Origin: Paraescarpia echinospica
Taxonomy: Eukaryota > Annelida > Polychaeta > Sabellida > Siboglinidae
Direction: 5' to 3'
Assembly: GCA_020002185.1 (NCBI GenBank)
Contig: CM034533.1
Location: forward strand, 42,784,880-42,848,879
DNA: 64,000 bases
Position numbers and translations under genes: made by a program. Below, piece after piece: positions 12,492 to 23,235 of the stretch. The notes below the pieces were generated by a model. That model ran no database searches and was not told where the DNA came from. It saw only the letters and a list, made by a program, of their open reading frames with translations. Numbering within the stretch: the first letter of the stretch is position 1; each line of letters begins with the position of its first letter.

Positions 12492-13808
12492 CCTGTCCCA
12501 CTGTCAACAGATCGCAGCAGATTCTCTGAGAATACTGCTGCCCCCTTTCCACTTAGATGGAGGCCATCTCTCATGTACATATCTTCTCTCCCAACAAAGT
12601 ACCCCCATAAATCTATGAATCCCACGCCCTCTTCCTCACACATCTGCTCAACTAGTGCGTTGATCGCCATCCTCTTAGTTTCTGTATCTTGCCCCCCTTC
12701 CTCCCATTACTGGCAAAATTCCTGAGAGAATAACCTGTTCCACTCTTGTCTTCTTTAGCTTCCTCACTAGATGTCTGTACTTCTGAACTATCCCAGTTGT
12801 TCCCTCCTTGTCTGCATTGTTTGTCCCAACGTGTACTAGTATAGACCCTCCCTTGCCATGCCCCAATACCTTCTCTACCCTTTCAGTCACATGCTCTATC
12901 CTAGCCCCCGGTAGACATACAACAACGTCCTTCCCCTCGCATATAGTCTTGTCTGTTTTTCTCAGAATTGAATCGCCCATAAACACTCTCTCTTTTCTCC
13001 TTGCCCCCTCAATCACTGCCTCGGAGTAGCTCCTCCGGTTTGCATATGTCTGGTTGTTGTCTTTTCCTCTTGCCGTCTTCTCTCCTGTCACATTCTCTTC
13101 CATTCCCTTCTTTCCTGTCGCGTTTTCTCTTGTCCCCTTTCCTCCTGTCATCTTCTCTTCTAGCACATTTACTCTCACTTCCTTTCGTCCCTTCTTCTTT
13201 CCTCCCATCACATTTTCTTCTCTCCTCTCCCGTCCCTTTTCCCCGGCTACCTCCTTCACTACGGTCACTTTCTCCCCTGTCACCTTCACGCCTGTCATGT
13301 TTTCTGTTTTTTGCTGAACACTCTGTCTTCTTCCATCAGTCTTCTGTCTCACAGTCTTACCAACTGCCTCTGTGGTATCTATCTCTTCACCACCTGTACC
13401 GCTGTCGCGTCTCTCCTCGTTCTTTACAGTCTGACTACCTGTTGATCTATCCCCACTGGCCCGTTTTCTTTTCCTCTGCCGAACACTTTTCCTCCGTCCC
13501 TCTGTTTTCTCAATGTCTTGTTCCTTCACACCGGTCACCTTCCCTCCTCTCAGTCTCCTTTCTTCAGTCTCCGTGTCACAACTCTGCTCCTTCTGTGTTG
13601 TAGAATTCTCAACTCTCTCCGCGTCATCCCTCTCTGCTCCATCTATTTCTATGTTGAGTCTCGCCTCCATCTCCTTCACTATATCCGTCAACTTACACAC
13701 CTCCTTCATCAGACATTCCACCCTCAAACACCCCATACACCGAAATGTGAATCCGTCATCTTTGGTCTCTGCCCATGATTTTGGACAGCCAGACAATGCA
13801 AAATCCAC
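12473..13808 (-). pseudogene. CR1 ORF1: PHD-like zinc finger, basic linker, SGNH esterase (frameshifted)
   Basis: Two frames, 12675-13808 and 12473-12670, separated by an indel next to RGARYRN. In order: the C-terminal part of a PHD-like finger (DFALSGCPKSWAETKDDGFT, CMGC), a helical stretch (VCKLTDIVKEMEARLNIEID), a long Lys/Arg/Glu linker with repeated TGxK blocks, and an SGNH hydrolase domain with VFMGDSILRK (catalytic Ser), VHVGTNNADKEG and MRDGLHLSGKG (Asp/His). PHD plus esterase is the recognised ORF1 plan of CR1 elements; the protein binds element RNA, and the esterase substrate is unknown. Confidence 0.88.
12476..12482 (-). promoter_or_regulatory. Putative -1 frameshift heptamer TTTAAAC (CR1 copy 2)
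   Basis: On the - strand the ORF1 end reads TAT TTA AAC TAA, so T TTA AAC is phased exactly as a classical X XXY YYZ slippery site and lies against the ORF1 stop (12473-12475). A slip of -1 enters ORF2 (CTA AAT TCG, LNS). Downstream, GCCT and AGGC can pair around a GAAACTGG loop in this copy. The same heptamer is in copies 3 and 4. Confidence 0.6.
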
Positions 13809-14130
13809 CCAGCTCTGGCAGTCGTTGCAAACTAAGTGTCATTTTTCCCTGAGTTGCCGCGTGCAAGGTGCCATATCAGAATTTATTTATGTTCAAAATA
13901 GTTTTTATATAGTCTTTGAAAAGACTTTTCTGTGTACAATTTACTCCAGATTGTTTAGGTTATAGTTAGTTATATTTGTTAACACACAGTGACACACCGT
14001 GCCTTACCTAGTTATGATGTTGATGACAATGTATTCAAGTTAGGCTTAGGTACAGAAAGAAACTGACATTTTCTATAAAAAGAACACGTTTGCCTATCAA
14101 TGGCATGTATTTCCTATTGTTGCTGTTTCT

Positions 14131-14157
14131 GCCGGGCAGAAACTGTTTCTGCCCGGC
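14131..14157. repeat. Perfect 13-bp inverted repeat with 1-nt centre
   Basis: GCCGGGCAGAAAC, one T, then GTTTCTGCCCGGC. This is a GC-rich cruciform-capable palindrome in otherwise AT-rich DNA. It could be the fused end of a fold-back or TIR element, since similar sequence flanks it (TTTCTGCC repeated), but no second end was found. Confidence 0.85.
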
Positions 14158-14184
14158 ATAAATCAAACAACCCTGTAGGTAATT

Positions 14185-14262
14185 ATTAATCAAATGTTTT
14201 TTGGTGAATCATAGTTACAGATCATTAAGGGTTATGATGGAAGTAAAATGTTTACATGTTTA
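14185..14262 (+). repeat. Dispersed repeat, copy at 14.2 kb (inverse of 27.4 kb copy)
   Basis: The segment TTTTTTGGTGAATCATAGTT through ATTAAGGGTTATGATGGAAG and TAAAATGTTTACATGTTT matches the reverse complement of about 27375-27450 with few differences. It is not part of any LINE recognised here and could be a short non-autonomous DNA element. Confidence 0.7.
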
Positions 14263-15462
14263 CTGTTCACTGAAAAAAACAGCTCCACAGAACTAATTAT
14301 AGTTATTGTTAAGATGTTTAACCTAGTTCCATTATCTGACATTGTGCGAACAGATTGGTGTATTGGGATCATTAAGCCTATATAATTATTATATAAACAT
14401 AGCAGCAGACACTGGGACAGTGTGACTGCTGCCTGGCTAAATGGATGCAATGGTGCTTTGAAGTTAGTTCTTCTGCCAACTATCCTTTTTACACAAGCCT
14501 ATAGGTTTAGTAGCTGCCAGCACACTACTGAGCCTAAACTACCATGCAGGTGTGAAAAACGTGCTGATGTATTTGAACTTGATCCACTAATTAACTGTCC
14601 ACCAAGCAGTAGCAGAGCAGTTTTATAATAATAATAATCCACAAGTTAAGTGGTAGTGATCTTCCTTTTATCATTCATGTGATGTTTATTGTGAGCAGGG
14701 CGGACAAATGGTTATCATACGTAGACAGGTACAGAAAGAAACTAAAATTTTCTATAAAAAGAACCACATACCTAAACAAAGCGAATGTAATAGGTGAAGA
14801 ACAGGCAGTGTTCAGATAGGGGTATTGGTTGAATTGTATTTGTCTTGACACAAAAGGCTTTATTGTGCCTTAACTATGTCAACTCTGCGCATGCGTCAGG
14901 TGTAGTCCATTCCGATTTTTCCGCTCCACTGTTATCGATTATTTTCACGATTTCGAAACGTTTTTATTACTGTTAAGTGTGTGAGGTACTATTTTAGATA
15001 TACCAGAATATAATCCCATGGTGATATATGCGATCAAATCACGCTAAGACACGATTTGACAAAGGTTTAGCCTTAGCTTCCATAACAACCAGTTCAAAAC
15101 AAGATGGCGAATCTGTAAACAACTTACACAAAGCGCGCCAAAACCAAATCGCCCATAAAACAACCCCAAATCAGTCCATTCACACAAAGCTTACGTAATT
15201 ATACTGTTACAAATCCGGATTGTACGCTGTCAGCAACACACAAGAAACCAACAGCAAACAGAATATACAATACATTTTTGCATTTTATTACTGTCTTTTA
15301 CATGTGATCTTACTACTGTGATTTTATATTAGCTGTGATATATAACTTAATCATAAAAACAATACCAACATCTATAGTGGAATATAATCTCTTGTTTTTG
15401 CTTTTGTTTTACTGCATTAACATAACTGTACAAGCAAAGCAGCTTGTGCAATAGCTGCTCTT

Positions 15463-17569
15463 ATGATGGTGCCGCCCAAAATGGGCACACCAGTGGTAGT
15501 TTTGATTAGTATCATTATTGCATTCATACCCAAATTCCCGATACACCTGGACCATACCCAATTCACGGACAATCCAAATGGTCTGCTAACATATGACAGG
15601 TCTTGCTGGACTGACACAAGTATTAGACTGGCACTAGCTTTCACCAGAGACTCCTGTAACAAGTATCACACCAAACTGGCTTATGCAATCCCTACATCGG
15701 GACACAAAACATGTTATCTTGTTCTACTAATCCTCTGTGGGGACATCCAAACAAACTCCGGCCCAGTCAGACACCCCTGTGGATTTTGTAAAAAGCCTGT
15801 TGCTTCAAACCACCGAGCAGTCTGCTGTGACCGGTGCAACCAATGGGTACACATTAAATGTTGTGACATTAGTCCAGATCAATATAATCTCCTCTGTAAC
15901 AGTTCCTGTTATGGCACTGCATGAAATGTGACCATCCTAACTACACTCATTCCTTCTTCCAAGACCACTCATTGGAATGTTCTTACAACCGATATAACAG
16001 CCTTAGTGACACAGACCAAAATAACCAAAACATTGACCCCCACACACAGATCTCTCAAACAAACTCGAATCGTACATCCCAAACCTGGGATCCAACCTTT
16101 GGACCAAACCCTCAAAATGCATCAACCCCTGAACGTCGTAAGAAAACCAAACGAAACACACTTAGCGGAATTCTAATGAATACCAACAGTGTCAAAAGCA
16201 TTGCAAAGACAACCCAATTAAAAACAACTATTCAGTCAAATAATCCTGACATCATATTCCTAGTCGAAACCAAAATAGACGAAAACTACCCTACCTATTC
16301 GTTCCTACCACCTAACTATAGCGCCATCCGAAAGGACAGAAACACACATGGTGGTGGAGTTCTCATAGCCTTCCGCGATGACATTGTAACAGAACCACTT
16401 ACAAAACTAAACTCAAGCTGTGAAATAGTATGGAAAAAAATCCATTTAACACAAAAAAAATCCATATACTTTGCATCCTACTACCGACCCCCCAGTGACC
16501 ACCTTCAATCCCTTGAAGCTCTCCACGAATCCCTAACAAAACTGTACAGATCACAAAAAACTTCTCCTAATGTAGTTATAGCATGTGACTCCAACCTTCC
16601 TGATATTAACTGGGGCAAGCAGCAAACCACTGACAACAGAACTGCCAGCAAGCATAACAAACTGTTAGAAATAATTAGAGAATTTGGATTACAAAACATG
16701 GTCAACGATCCCACATGAGGTGATTCCGGCAATATCCTTGACCTCATACTCACTTCTAATCCATCGATAATTGCTAACACTCACACCACTCCCGGCATGA
16801 GTGATCATGAAGCTGTGACCTTTAACGTAAACCTAAATCCAATCCGTAACAGTAAACCACCACACAAAGTGTTCCAATATAAATCTGCAAACTGGGATAA
16901 GCCTAAAGATGACATAAAACAACTAACAACAACATATTTTGACACGAACCCAAATTCAACACATGTCAACACAAATTGGAACTTTTTCCGGAATAATTTT
17001 ACTTCATTAGTCAACAATAATATTCCCAGCCACAACACCAAAGCAAAAACCCACCTCCCCTGGATAACACGTGAAATAATAACAATGCAAAGAAAACGCA
17101 ACAAAAGCCACAAAAAAGCAAAACAAACTGGACGTAATAGTGACTGGGAAAGGTTTAGGCAACTCCGAAAACAAGCCACTAAAGCTGCAACCAAATCCTA
17201 CTCAGATTATCTAAACAATCACATTGGAGACAGCCTAAAAACAAACCCAAAACAATTCTGGTCATTCATTAAAGCAAACAAACAAGAATACATTGCCATC
17301 CCTACACTGCAAGCAAACGACCAACCAATCACAAATGATCACGACAAAGCAAATACACTTAACAACCAATTTAGTTCCGTGTTTACTCAAGAAATCTACC
17401 CCATCCCCCAACTAGCTCCATCCATCTATCCCGATATGCCCTCCCGATTTCGGACGGAGTAATTAAGCAACTGAAAAACCTAAACCAAAATAAAGCTACA
17501 GGCCCTGACGAACTCCCAGCCAGAGTCCTTAAAGAGACTGCAGTGGAAATTGCCCCCATCATCACACAC
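15463..17569 (+). mobile_element. LINE E: PHD finger plus endonuclease, truncated by assembly gap
   Basis: A CR1-group LINE reading into the N gap. Frame 15463-15924 carries a hydrophobic start, a degenerate 2A-like motif (GDIQTNSGP at 15739-15765) and most of a PHD finger (CGFCKKPV, CCDRCNQWVHIKCC). Its last pair, WHCMKC, is in the next frame (about 15911-15930), so a small indel split an originally single ORF. Then follow the endonuclease (16160-16860) and the start of RT, KATGPDELPARVLKE, just before 17570 after another shift near 17455. Confidence 0.88.
15921..17462 (+). pseudogene. LINE E endonuclease and linker, one internal TGA
   Basis: The 15921-16718 frame has ILMNTNSVKSIAKTTQLKTT, IIFLVETKIDENYP (catalytic Glu), HGGGVLIAFRDD and VVIACDSNLPDINW (Gly of GDSN replaced by Cys). 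A single TGA at 16719-16721 interrupts NDPT-GDSGNILDLIL, where related elements have Arg (CGA to TGA is the simplest change). The frame then continues with SDHEAVTF and, at 16797-17462, the basic linker to FSSVFTQE. The enzyme would be inactive as read. Confidence 0.85.
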
Positions 17570-18569
17570 NNNNNNNNNNNNNNNNNNNNNNNNNNNNNNN
17601 NNNNNNNNNNNNNNNNNNNNNNNNNNNNNNNNNNNNNNNNNNNNNNNNNNNNNNNNNNNNNNNNNNNNNNNNNNNNNNNNNNNNNNNNNNNNNNNNNNNN
17701 NNNNNNNNNNNNNNNNNNNNNNNNNNNNNNNNNNNNNNNNNNNNNNNNNNNNNNNNNNNNNNNNNNNNNNNNNNNNNNNNNNNNNNNNNNNNNNNNNNNN
17801 NNNNNNNNNNNNNNNNNNNNNNNNNNNNNNNNNNNNNNNNNNNNNNNNNNNNNNNNNNNNNNNNNNNNNNNNNNNNNNNNNNNNNNNNNNNNNNNNNNNN
17901 NNNNNNNNNNNNNNNNNNNNNNNNNNNNNNNNNNNNNNNNNNNNNNNNNNNNNNNNNNNNNNNNNNNNNNNNNNNNNNNNNNNNNNNNNNNNNNNNNNNN
18001 NNNNNNNNNNNNNNNNNNNNNNNNNNNNNNNNNNNNNNNNNNNNNNNNNNNNNNNNNNNNNNNNNNNNNNNNNNNNNNNNNNNNNNNNNNNNNNNNNNNN
18101 NNNNNNNNNNNNNNNNNNNNNNNNNNNNNNNNNNNNNNNNNNNNNNNNNNNNNNNNNNNNNNNNNNNNNNNNNNNNNNNNNNNNNNNNNNNNNNNNNNNN
18201 NNNNNNNNNNNNNNNNNNNNNNNNNNNNNNNNNNNNNNNNNNNNNNNNNNNNNNNNNNNNNNNNNNNNNNNNNNNNNNNNNNNNNNNNNNNNNNNNNNNN
18301 NNNNNNNNNNNNNNNNNNNNNNNNNNNNNNNNNNNNNNNNNNNNNNNNNNNNNNNNNNNNNNNNNNNNNNNNNNNNNNNNNNNNNNNNNNNNNNNNNNNN
18401 NNNNNNNNNNNNNNNNNNNNNNNNNNNNNNNNNNNNNNNNNNNNNNNNNNNNNNNNNNNNNNNNNNNNNNNNNNNNNNNNNNNNNNNNNNNNNNNNNNNN
18501 NNNNNNNNNNNNNNNNNNNNNNNNNNNNNNNNNNNNNNNNNNNNNNNNNNNNNNNNNNNNNNNNNNNNN
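17570..18569. other. Assembly gap, exactly 1000 N
   Basis: A run of N of round length, so its size is a placeholder. On the left the sequence is the start of the LINE E RT domain, on the right the endonuclease of a different, L2-like LINE (F1). The missing DNA must therefore hold at least the rest of one element and the start of the other. Open frames crossing the N run are artefacts. Confidence 1.
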
Positions 18570-21296
18570 GGTGGTGGTGTTGGATTTCTCGTCTCAAAAC
18601 AGTTCAAAGTTAATTTGCATTCAAACCCTGATTACTCCAGCTTTAAGGGCATCTGTGCCGAAATTTCCGATTCATCTTTCTCTGCTTATTTTGTGTGCAT
18701 TGATCACCCTCCAGGACACCATGCCCACTTCTTTGAAGAATTCCAGGATCTACTTGAAAATCTGGCAACTTTATTCAGAATTTTATATACTCAGTGATTT
18801 TAATCTTCATCTGGACACACCTTCATCAACAACAAGTACATTTAATGACACTCTGGCATCCTATGACATGAAACAACATGTTACCTTCTCAACACACATA
18901 CATTGCCACTGGCTCGATCTCTTAATCACCCGTTCAGATTGTAACAATATTCAGACACCTACTGCTTCAGATGGTTTATCAGACCACCACACTGTCATTG
19001 CTGATCTCAAAGTTCCTAGAATTCCCATAGAGTCCAAACACAATGTGTTTTATCGACCGATCCATAAGATTGACATTGCTGCATTAATGACAGACATCCT
19101 TAAATCCGACCTCATCAGTAACCCCAAAGAACATCTGTCAGATCTGTGTCGACAGTACTGTCAAGTACTCAAAGATTTACTTAATAAACATGCACCCCTG
19201 AGATATAAATCTGTGTCCCAAAAGCCACATGCTCCATGGATGACTCCTGAAATTCTACAATCTAAAAAATGCCGGCGCTATCTTGAATGTGTATGGCGCA
19301 AATCATGCTCGCCTTTGGACAGATCACGATATTCTAAACAGTGTCACTACTGCAACAGACAAATGGCCAAAGCTAAATCAAATTATTACACAAACATGGT
19401 CTCGAGTAACTCTGATAACCCACGTCAGCTATGGAACTGCATGAATCATATTTTACACAGACAGCCGCCTCCAAATCTACCTAGTCATGTGTCAGTCAAA
19501 TCTCTGTGTGACTCGTTTTCTAGTCATTTCAAAGATAAAATATGTCTTACACTTTACACACTTTAAGTACTGTAAATGTGGACTCCCCACAAGTAAATTC
19601 TCCACTTGTATTGTTTGAGCCAGCCACAGTTGATGAAGTGAAGAAAATAATAATGTCCTCCCCAAATAAGTCATGCGATCTCGATCCATTACCAACCATA
19701 CTACTAAAAGCATGTCTTGACTCTACTTGGTACAATAACGAATATCATAAATTTATCACTGAGTACGGGTAAATTCCCAGATGATTTTAAACATGGACTT
19801 GTAAATCCTGTTCTCAAGAAGACTTCTCTGCCAAAAGATGATTTCAAAAATTATAGGCCAATTTCTAATCTTAGCTTTATTTCTAAGATACTTGAGAAAG
19901 TCGTAGCAAGCCGTCTAAGATGTCATATCAGCTCAACTTGTTTATCCAGTGTGCTCCAATCAGCATACAAACAATTTCATTCTACAGAGACTGCTCTCCT
20001 AAAAGTACACAATGATGTTATATTAAACATTGATAAAGGCAAAGTAACTGCACTTACCTTGCTTGATCTGTCTGCCGCCTTTGATACCATTGATCACAAC
20101 ACTCTTGTCAAACGTTTATCAATGTGGTATGGTATATCTGGCACAGCTCTGACCTGGTTTTCTTCATATCTAACCAATAGACATCAATGTATAAAGATAG
20201 ATAATTACTTTTCAACCTCACTCCCCACTTCATGTGGCATTCCCCAGGGTTCCGTTCTTGGGCCTTTGCTTTTCACTCTACACTACGCCACTCAGCTCTG
20301 TAATCCAAAGTCATAACTTGGATCATCACCTTTATGCAGATAACACACAGATCTACATTTCCTTGGCCACGCCCGATACAAGTCACTCTCTAAACCGACT
20401 CAAAGATTGTCTCCAAGATGTTTTCTCGTGGATGACCGATAGCAAATTAAAGTTAAATGCAGACAAAACTAAATTCCTCATCATTGGTACTCCAATGCAG
20501 CGAGGTAAACTTAATGACTTTTTTCCAACATGCATCCTGAGTCAAAATATTACACCAGCAGCATCAGTACGGAATCTAGGAGTGACCTTTGATTGCGACT
20601 TCAATTTCAGACACCACATATCCCAAACGTGCCGTTGCTGTTTTTATCATATCCGTGATATTCGCCGACATATGTCGCTTTTTGTTGTTAGCAGCAGATT
20701 AAATTATTGCAATTTCCTCCATCATAATATTGCTATCAAGGACATTGCAAAACTACAAAGCGTCCAAAATTGTTTAGCAAGGGTAGTCACACAATCCCTC
20801 GATTCTCCCGCTCAGTGCCACATCTAAAATCACTGCATTGGCTCCCTGTGCGATATCGCATTATGTTTAAGATCTGCACAATCACCTATCAAGCCCTTTC
20901 ATCCAAACAACCTAGTTATTTACACTCAATGCTCACACCAGCTTGACAAGCCAGACAACTTCGGTCGTCTAGTTCGAAGTTGCTATCTGTTCCCAGAGTT
21001 AAGACAAAGGCTGGAACTCGAGCTTTTTCAGTTGCCGCGCCAACTATATGAAATTCGCTTCCCGTTAATGTTAAATCAGCAGAAAATATTGTTACATTTC
21101 GTCGTCACCTCAAAACCTATCTTTTCAATATTGCCTATTCTCCCTAACTTCCTAGCACATCCATCCATTTGTTGACGACTTTCACCTATCACACGAGTAC
21201 GAGAATGCATAATCCTTTGGTTTTGGTGCGCCACTGAGCTCGGATTGTCTGAGGATATTGGCACGTAAGAAGTTATTTATTATTATTATTATTATG
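18570..21296 (+). mobile_element. L2-like LINE F1, decayed
   Basis: Frames with small shifts give the endonuclease end (GGGVGFLVSKQFKVN, SDFNLHLDTP, SDHHTVIADL). A linker (PHAPWMTPEILQSKKCRRYL) follows, then [57 protein letters not shown] and [13 protein letters not shown]. The catalytic block reads YADNTQIYISLA instead of YADD. The 3' tail is TTA/ATT repeats at 21271-21295. RT motifs and the trinucleotide tail fit the L2/Crack side of the CR1 group. Stops, shifts and the YADN block show it is dead. Confidence 0.88.
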
Positions 21297-21439
21297 AATT
21301 GGTCTGATTAAGTGAAATATGTTGTATGTTATGTAATGACATCAGTACTTCTATCGTGTTTGTTGAAATATTAATTCAGTCGTATAAACATTTCTACGTT
21401 TCTAATTCTTCCTTCACAGACTTGCTGCCTGTTGCAACT

Positions 21440-22469
21440 GATCAAGACATAACTTAGGTCATCATCTTTATGCTGATGATACTCAGATCTACATTTCGTT
21501 GGCTACCCCGGATACAAATCGCTCCCTTAACCAACTTAGTGATTGCCTTCAAGATATCTTCCACTGGATGACTGACAGCAAGTTGAAATTAAATGCAAAT
21601 AAAACTGAATTGATTGATCATTATTGGTACTTCAATGCAGCGTTGTGAACTGGATGGTTTTTTCCTACGCGTATTTTGAATCAGTATATCACGCCAGCAA
21701 CCTCGGTGCGGAATCTAGGAGTGATCTTTGATAGTAACTTCAATTTCCGACAACACATATCTCAAACATGTCGCTGCTGTTTTTATCATATTCATGATCT
21801 TCGCCGTATTCGTCGGTATATGTCATTTTCTGTTGCTAAGACTATTGCAACAGCGCTTGTTAGCAGCAGACTTGACTATTGCAATTCCCTCCTTTATAAT
21901 ATCGCTAGCAAGAATATCACAAAACTTCAGCGTGTCCAAAATTGTCTAGCAAGAGTAGTTACAAGATCTCCTCGTTTTTCTCGCTCTGTACCACTTTTGA
22001 AGTCTTTGCACTGGCTTCCTGTACGATATCGTATACTATTTAAGATCTGTACCATTACATACCAGGCACTGTCCAATAAGCAACCATCTTATTTGCATTT
22101 ATTGCTTACTCCTGTAAGAAAACCTATCCAGCTTCGATCATCTAGTTCTGACCTACATTTTGTTCCTAGAGTCAACACTAACATTGGAACTAGGGCTTTT
22201 TCTGTTGCTGCACCAACTCTTTGGAATATGCTTCCTCTTAGTGTTAGATCAGTTGAAAATATTACAAAATTCTGTCGTCGTTTAAAAACGTAACTCTATA
22301 ATCTTGCTTACCCACCGTAGCTCCCTAGCACCTTGACCCATCTGTTGACAACTGAAAAACTACTTATGGATTTTGAGATTGACCAACCCTTTTGTTTTGA
22401 TGCGCCTCTGAGCTTGGTTTCCAAGGATTTAGGCGCAATAGAAGTTATCTTATTATTATTATTATTAAG
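21440..22469 (+). mobile_element. L2-like LINE F2, 3' portion, ending at AP3D1 exon
   Basis: 5'-truncated copy of the family seen in F1, starting at the YADDTQIYISLATPD-like block near 21470 (this copy has the canonical ADD). The 21676-22293 frame covers the thumb and C terminus: PATSVRNLGVIFDSNFNFRQ, LVSSRLDYCNSLLYNI, LKSLHWLPVRYRILFKICTI and LWNMLPLSVRSVENITKF. It ends with TTATTATTATTATTATTA at 22449-22466, and the AG that follows is the predicted acceptor of AP3D1 exon a. Confidence 0.9.
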
Positions 22470-22601
22470 TATGTGAACAAGGCGATTGAGAAAGGGGCAA
22501 AGGTTGCTGACGAGGTCGCTACGTTGTTTGCGGGAGAATTAAACCCTGTTGCACCAAAGGCGCAGAAGAAGGTTCCTGTTCCCAAAGGGAAGGTCAAAGG
22601 G
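22470..22601 (+). CDS. AP3D1: AP3D1 exon a: AP-3 complex subunit delta, trunk/hinge junction
   Basis: Translates as YVNKAIEKGAKVADEVATLF followed by AGELNPVAPKAQKKVPVPKG and KVKG, open throughout. LFAGELNPVAPKAQKKVPVP is, as I recall human AP3D1, identical to its trunk/hinge boundary. AP-3 delta is one of the two large adaptins of the AP-3 coat, which sorts cargo from endosomes to lysosomes and related organelles. The acceptor AG at 22468-22469 directly follows the TTA tail of LINE F2. The donor is GT at 22602 (phase 0), or alternatively GT at 22593. The WINEP hinge motif that follows in vertebrates was not found downstream. Confidence 0.92.
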
Positions 22602-23235
22602 GTAAAACTTTCCATTGACATTGAGGAGTGTCTGATAGTGTTAGTGACTGGTTGATTTGACACATTGTGCAAAATAACTTTTCAACTAATTTGTACTTAA
22701 ATCATTTTTGTTAGTTACTAATGTCGGTTTTGCTATATTGCTTAGATAAGGTAAACTTTAGTTGGAAATGACAGGGAATCACAAGAAGGAGAGGAAGGTA
22801 GGAGGGACAATTCATTTCAGTGTTTGGGAGAAATATTCATGTTTTTCAAATTTAGCAGCTAGCCAATGTAGTGGGAATCTAAGGTAGGTGGCTTGAACAA
22901 ATGTAAAATGCTACACATTTTCATACAGTAAACTTTGTTGGTGAGTTATCTATGTATTAACACGCTAACATTGGAGTCTTGTAAGTGTATCTCCTTTGAG
23001 ACATCAAGGTCTACTCGCATCTTGCTATGTTCATATGTTGCCTTGAATGGCTTGTTTAGACCATTGGCCTCTGATCCACCAATTGACGATGCATTTTAGA
23101 AAACAAAAAGATAGGTTTCTTTAGAGTTATTTTCTTTCATATCTTTTATATGCGTGACTTTCCGGATATCCTTTTTTATTCAATTGAATGGTGATTCACC
23201 AGATGACACCAATGTAAATTAGTGGTTTGTAGCTG
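22602..23235 (+). other. AP3D1 intron segment without recognised features
   Basis: Complex AT-rich sequence. A short lysine-rich open stretch near 22771-22798 is flanked by AG and GT but is out of frame for a hinge exon. Nothing else was recognised. Confidence 0.5.

Larger units (their letters stand above)
9714..14046 (-). mobile_element. CR1-type LINE copy 2 (near full length, broken)
   Basis: Contains 5' UTR, ORF1 (PHD-like, basic linker, SGNH esterase), ORF2 (endonuclease, RT) and the 3' hairpin at 9728-9757. The 5' limit is set where similarity to copy 3 ends (14046 here, 33865 there). Relative to copy 1 it lacks about 150 bp at 11660 (between the endonuclease and RT domains) and is broken by several small indels, so it is not autonomous. 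It sits in the same target position as truncated copy 1. Confidence 0.9.
14047..15420. other. Gene-free stretch with a palindrome and dispersed repeats
   Basis: No protein-coding signal was found. It contains a direct repeat (GGTACAGAAAGAAACT followed by ATTTTCTATAAAAAGAAC) at about 14050-14090 and again at 14729-14768. It also contains a perfect palindrome at 14131-14157 and a segment at 14185-14262 that recurs inverted at 27375-27450. The last few hundred bases may be the 5' UTR of the LINE that starts coding near 15463. Confidence 0.5.

Noticed and set aside
12808..13778. + strand ORFs opposite CR1 ORF1 (also at 32624-33588)
   Set aside because: Antisense shadows of the charged linker, giving Ser/Pro/Phe-rich peptides. 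The - strand frame has recognisable domains.
15921..15924. ATGA stop-start overlap between two LINE E frames, as a reinitiation site
   Set aside because: The downstream frame contains WHCMKC, the last ligands of the PHD finger begun in the upstream frame. The two frames are halves of one ORF broken by an indel, so the overlap is accidental.
17383..18797. ORFs of 350-415 codons spanning the N run
   Set aside because: They consist almost entirely of untranslated N positions.
22771..22798. Short lysine-rich exon (HKKERK) between AG and GT in the AP3D1 intron
   Set aside because: Length and phase do not fit exons a and b, and AG/GT pairs at this spacing are common. No evidence beyond composition.
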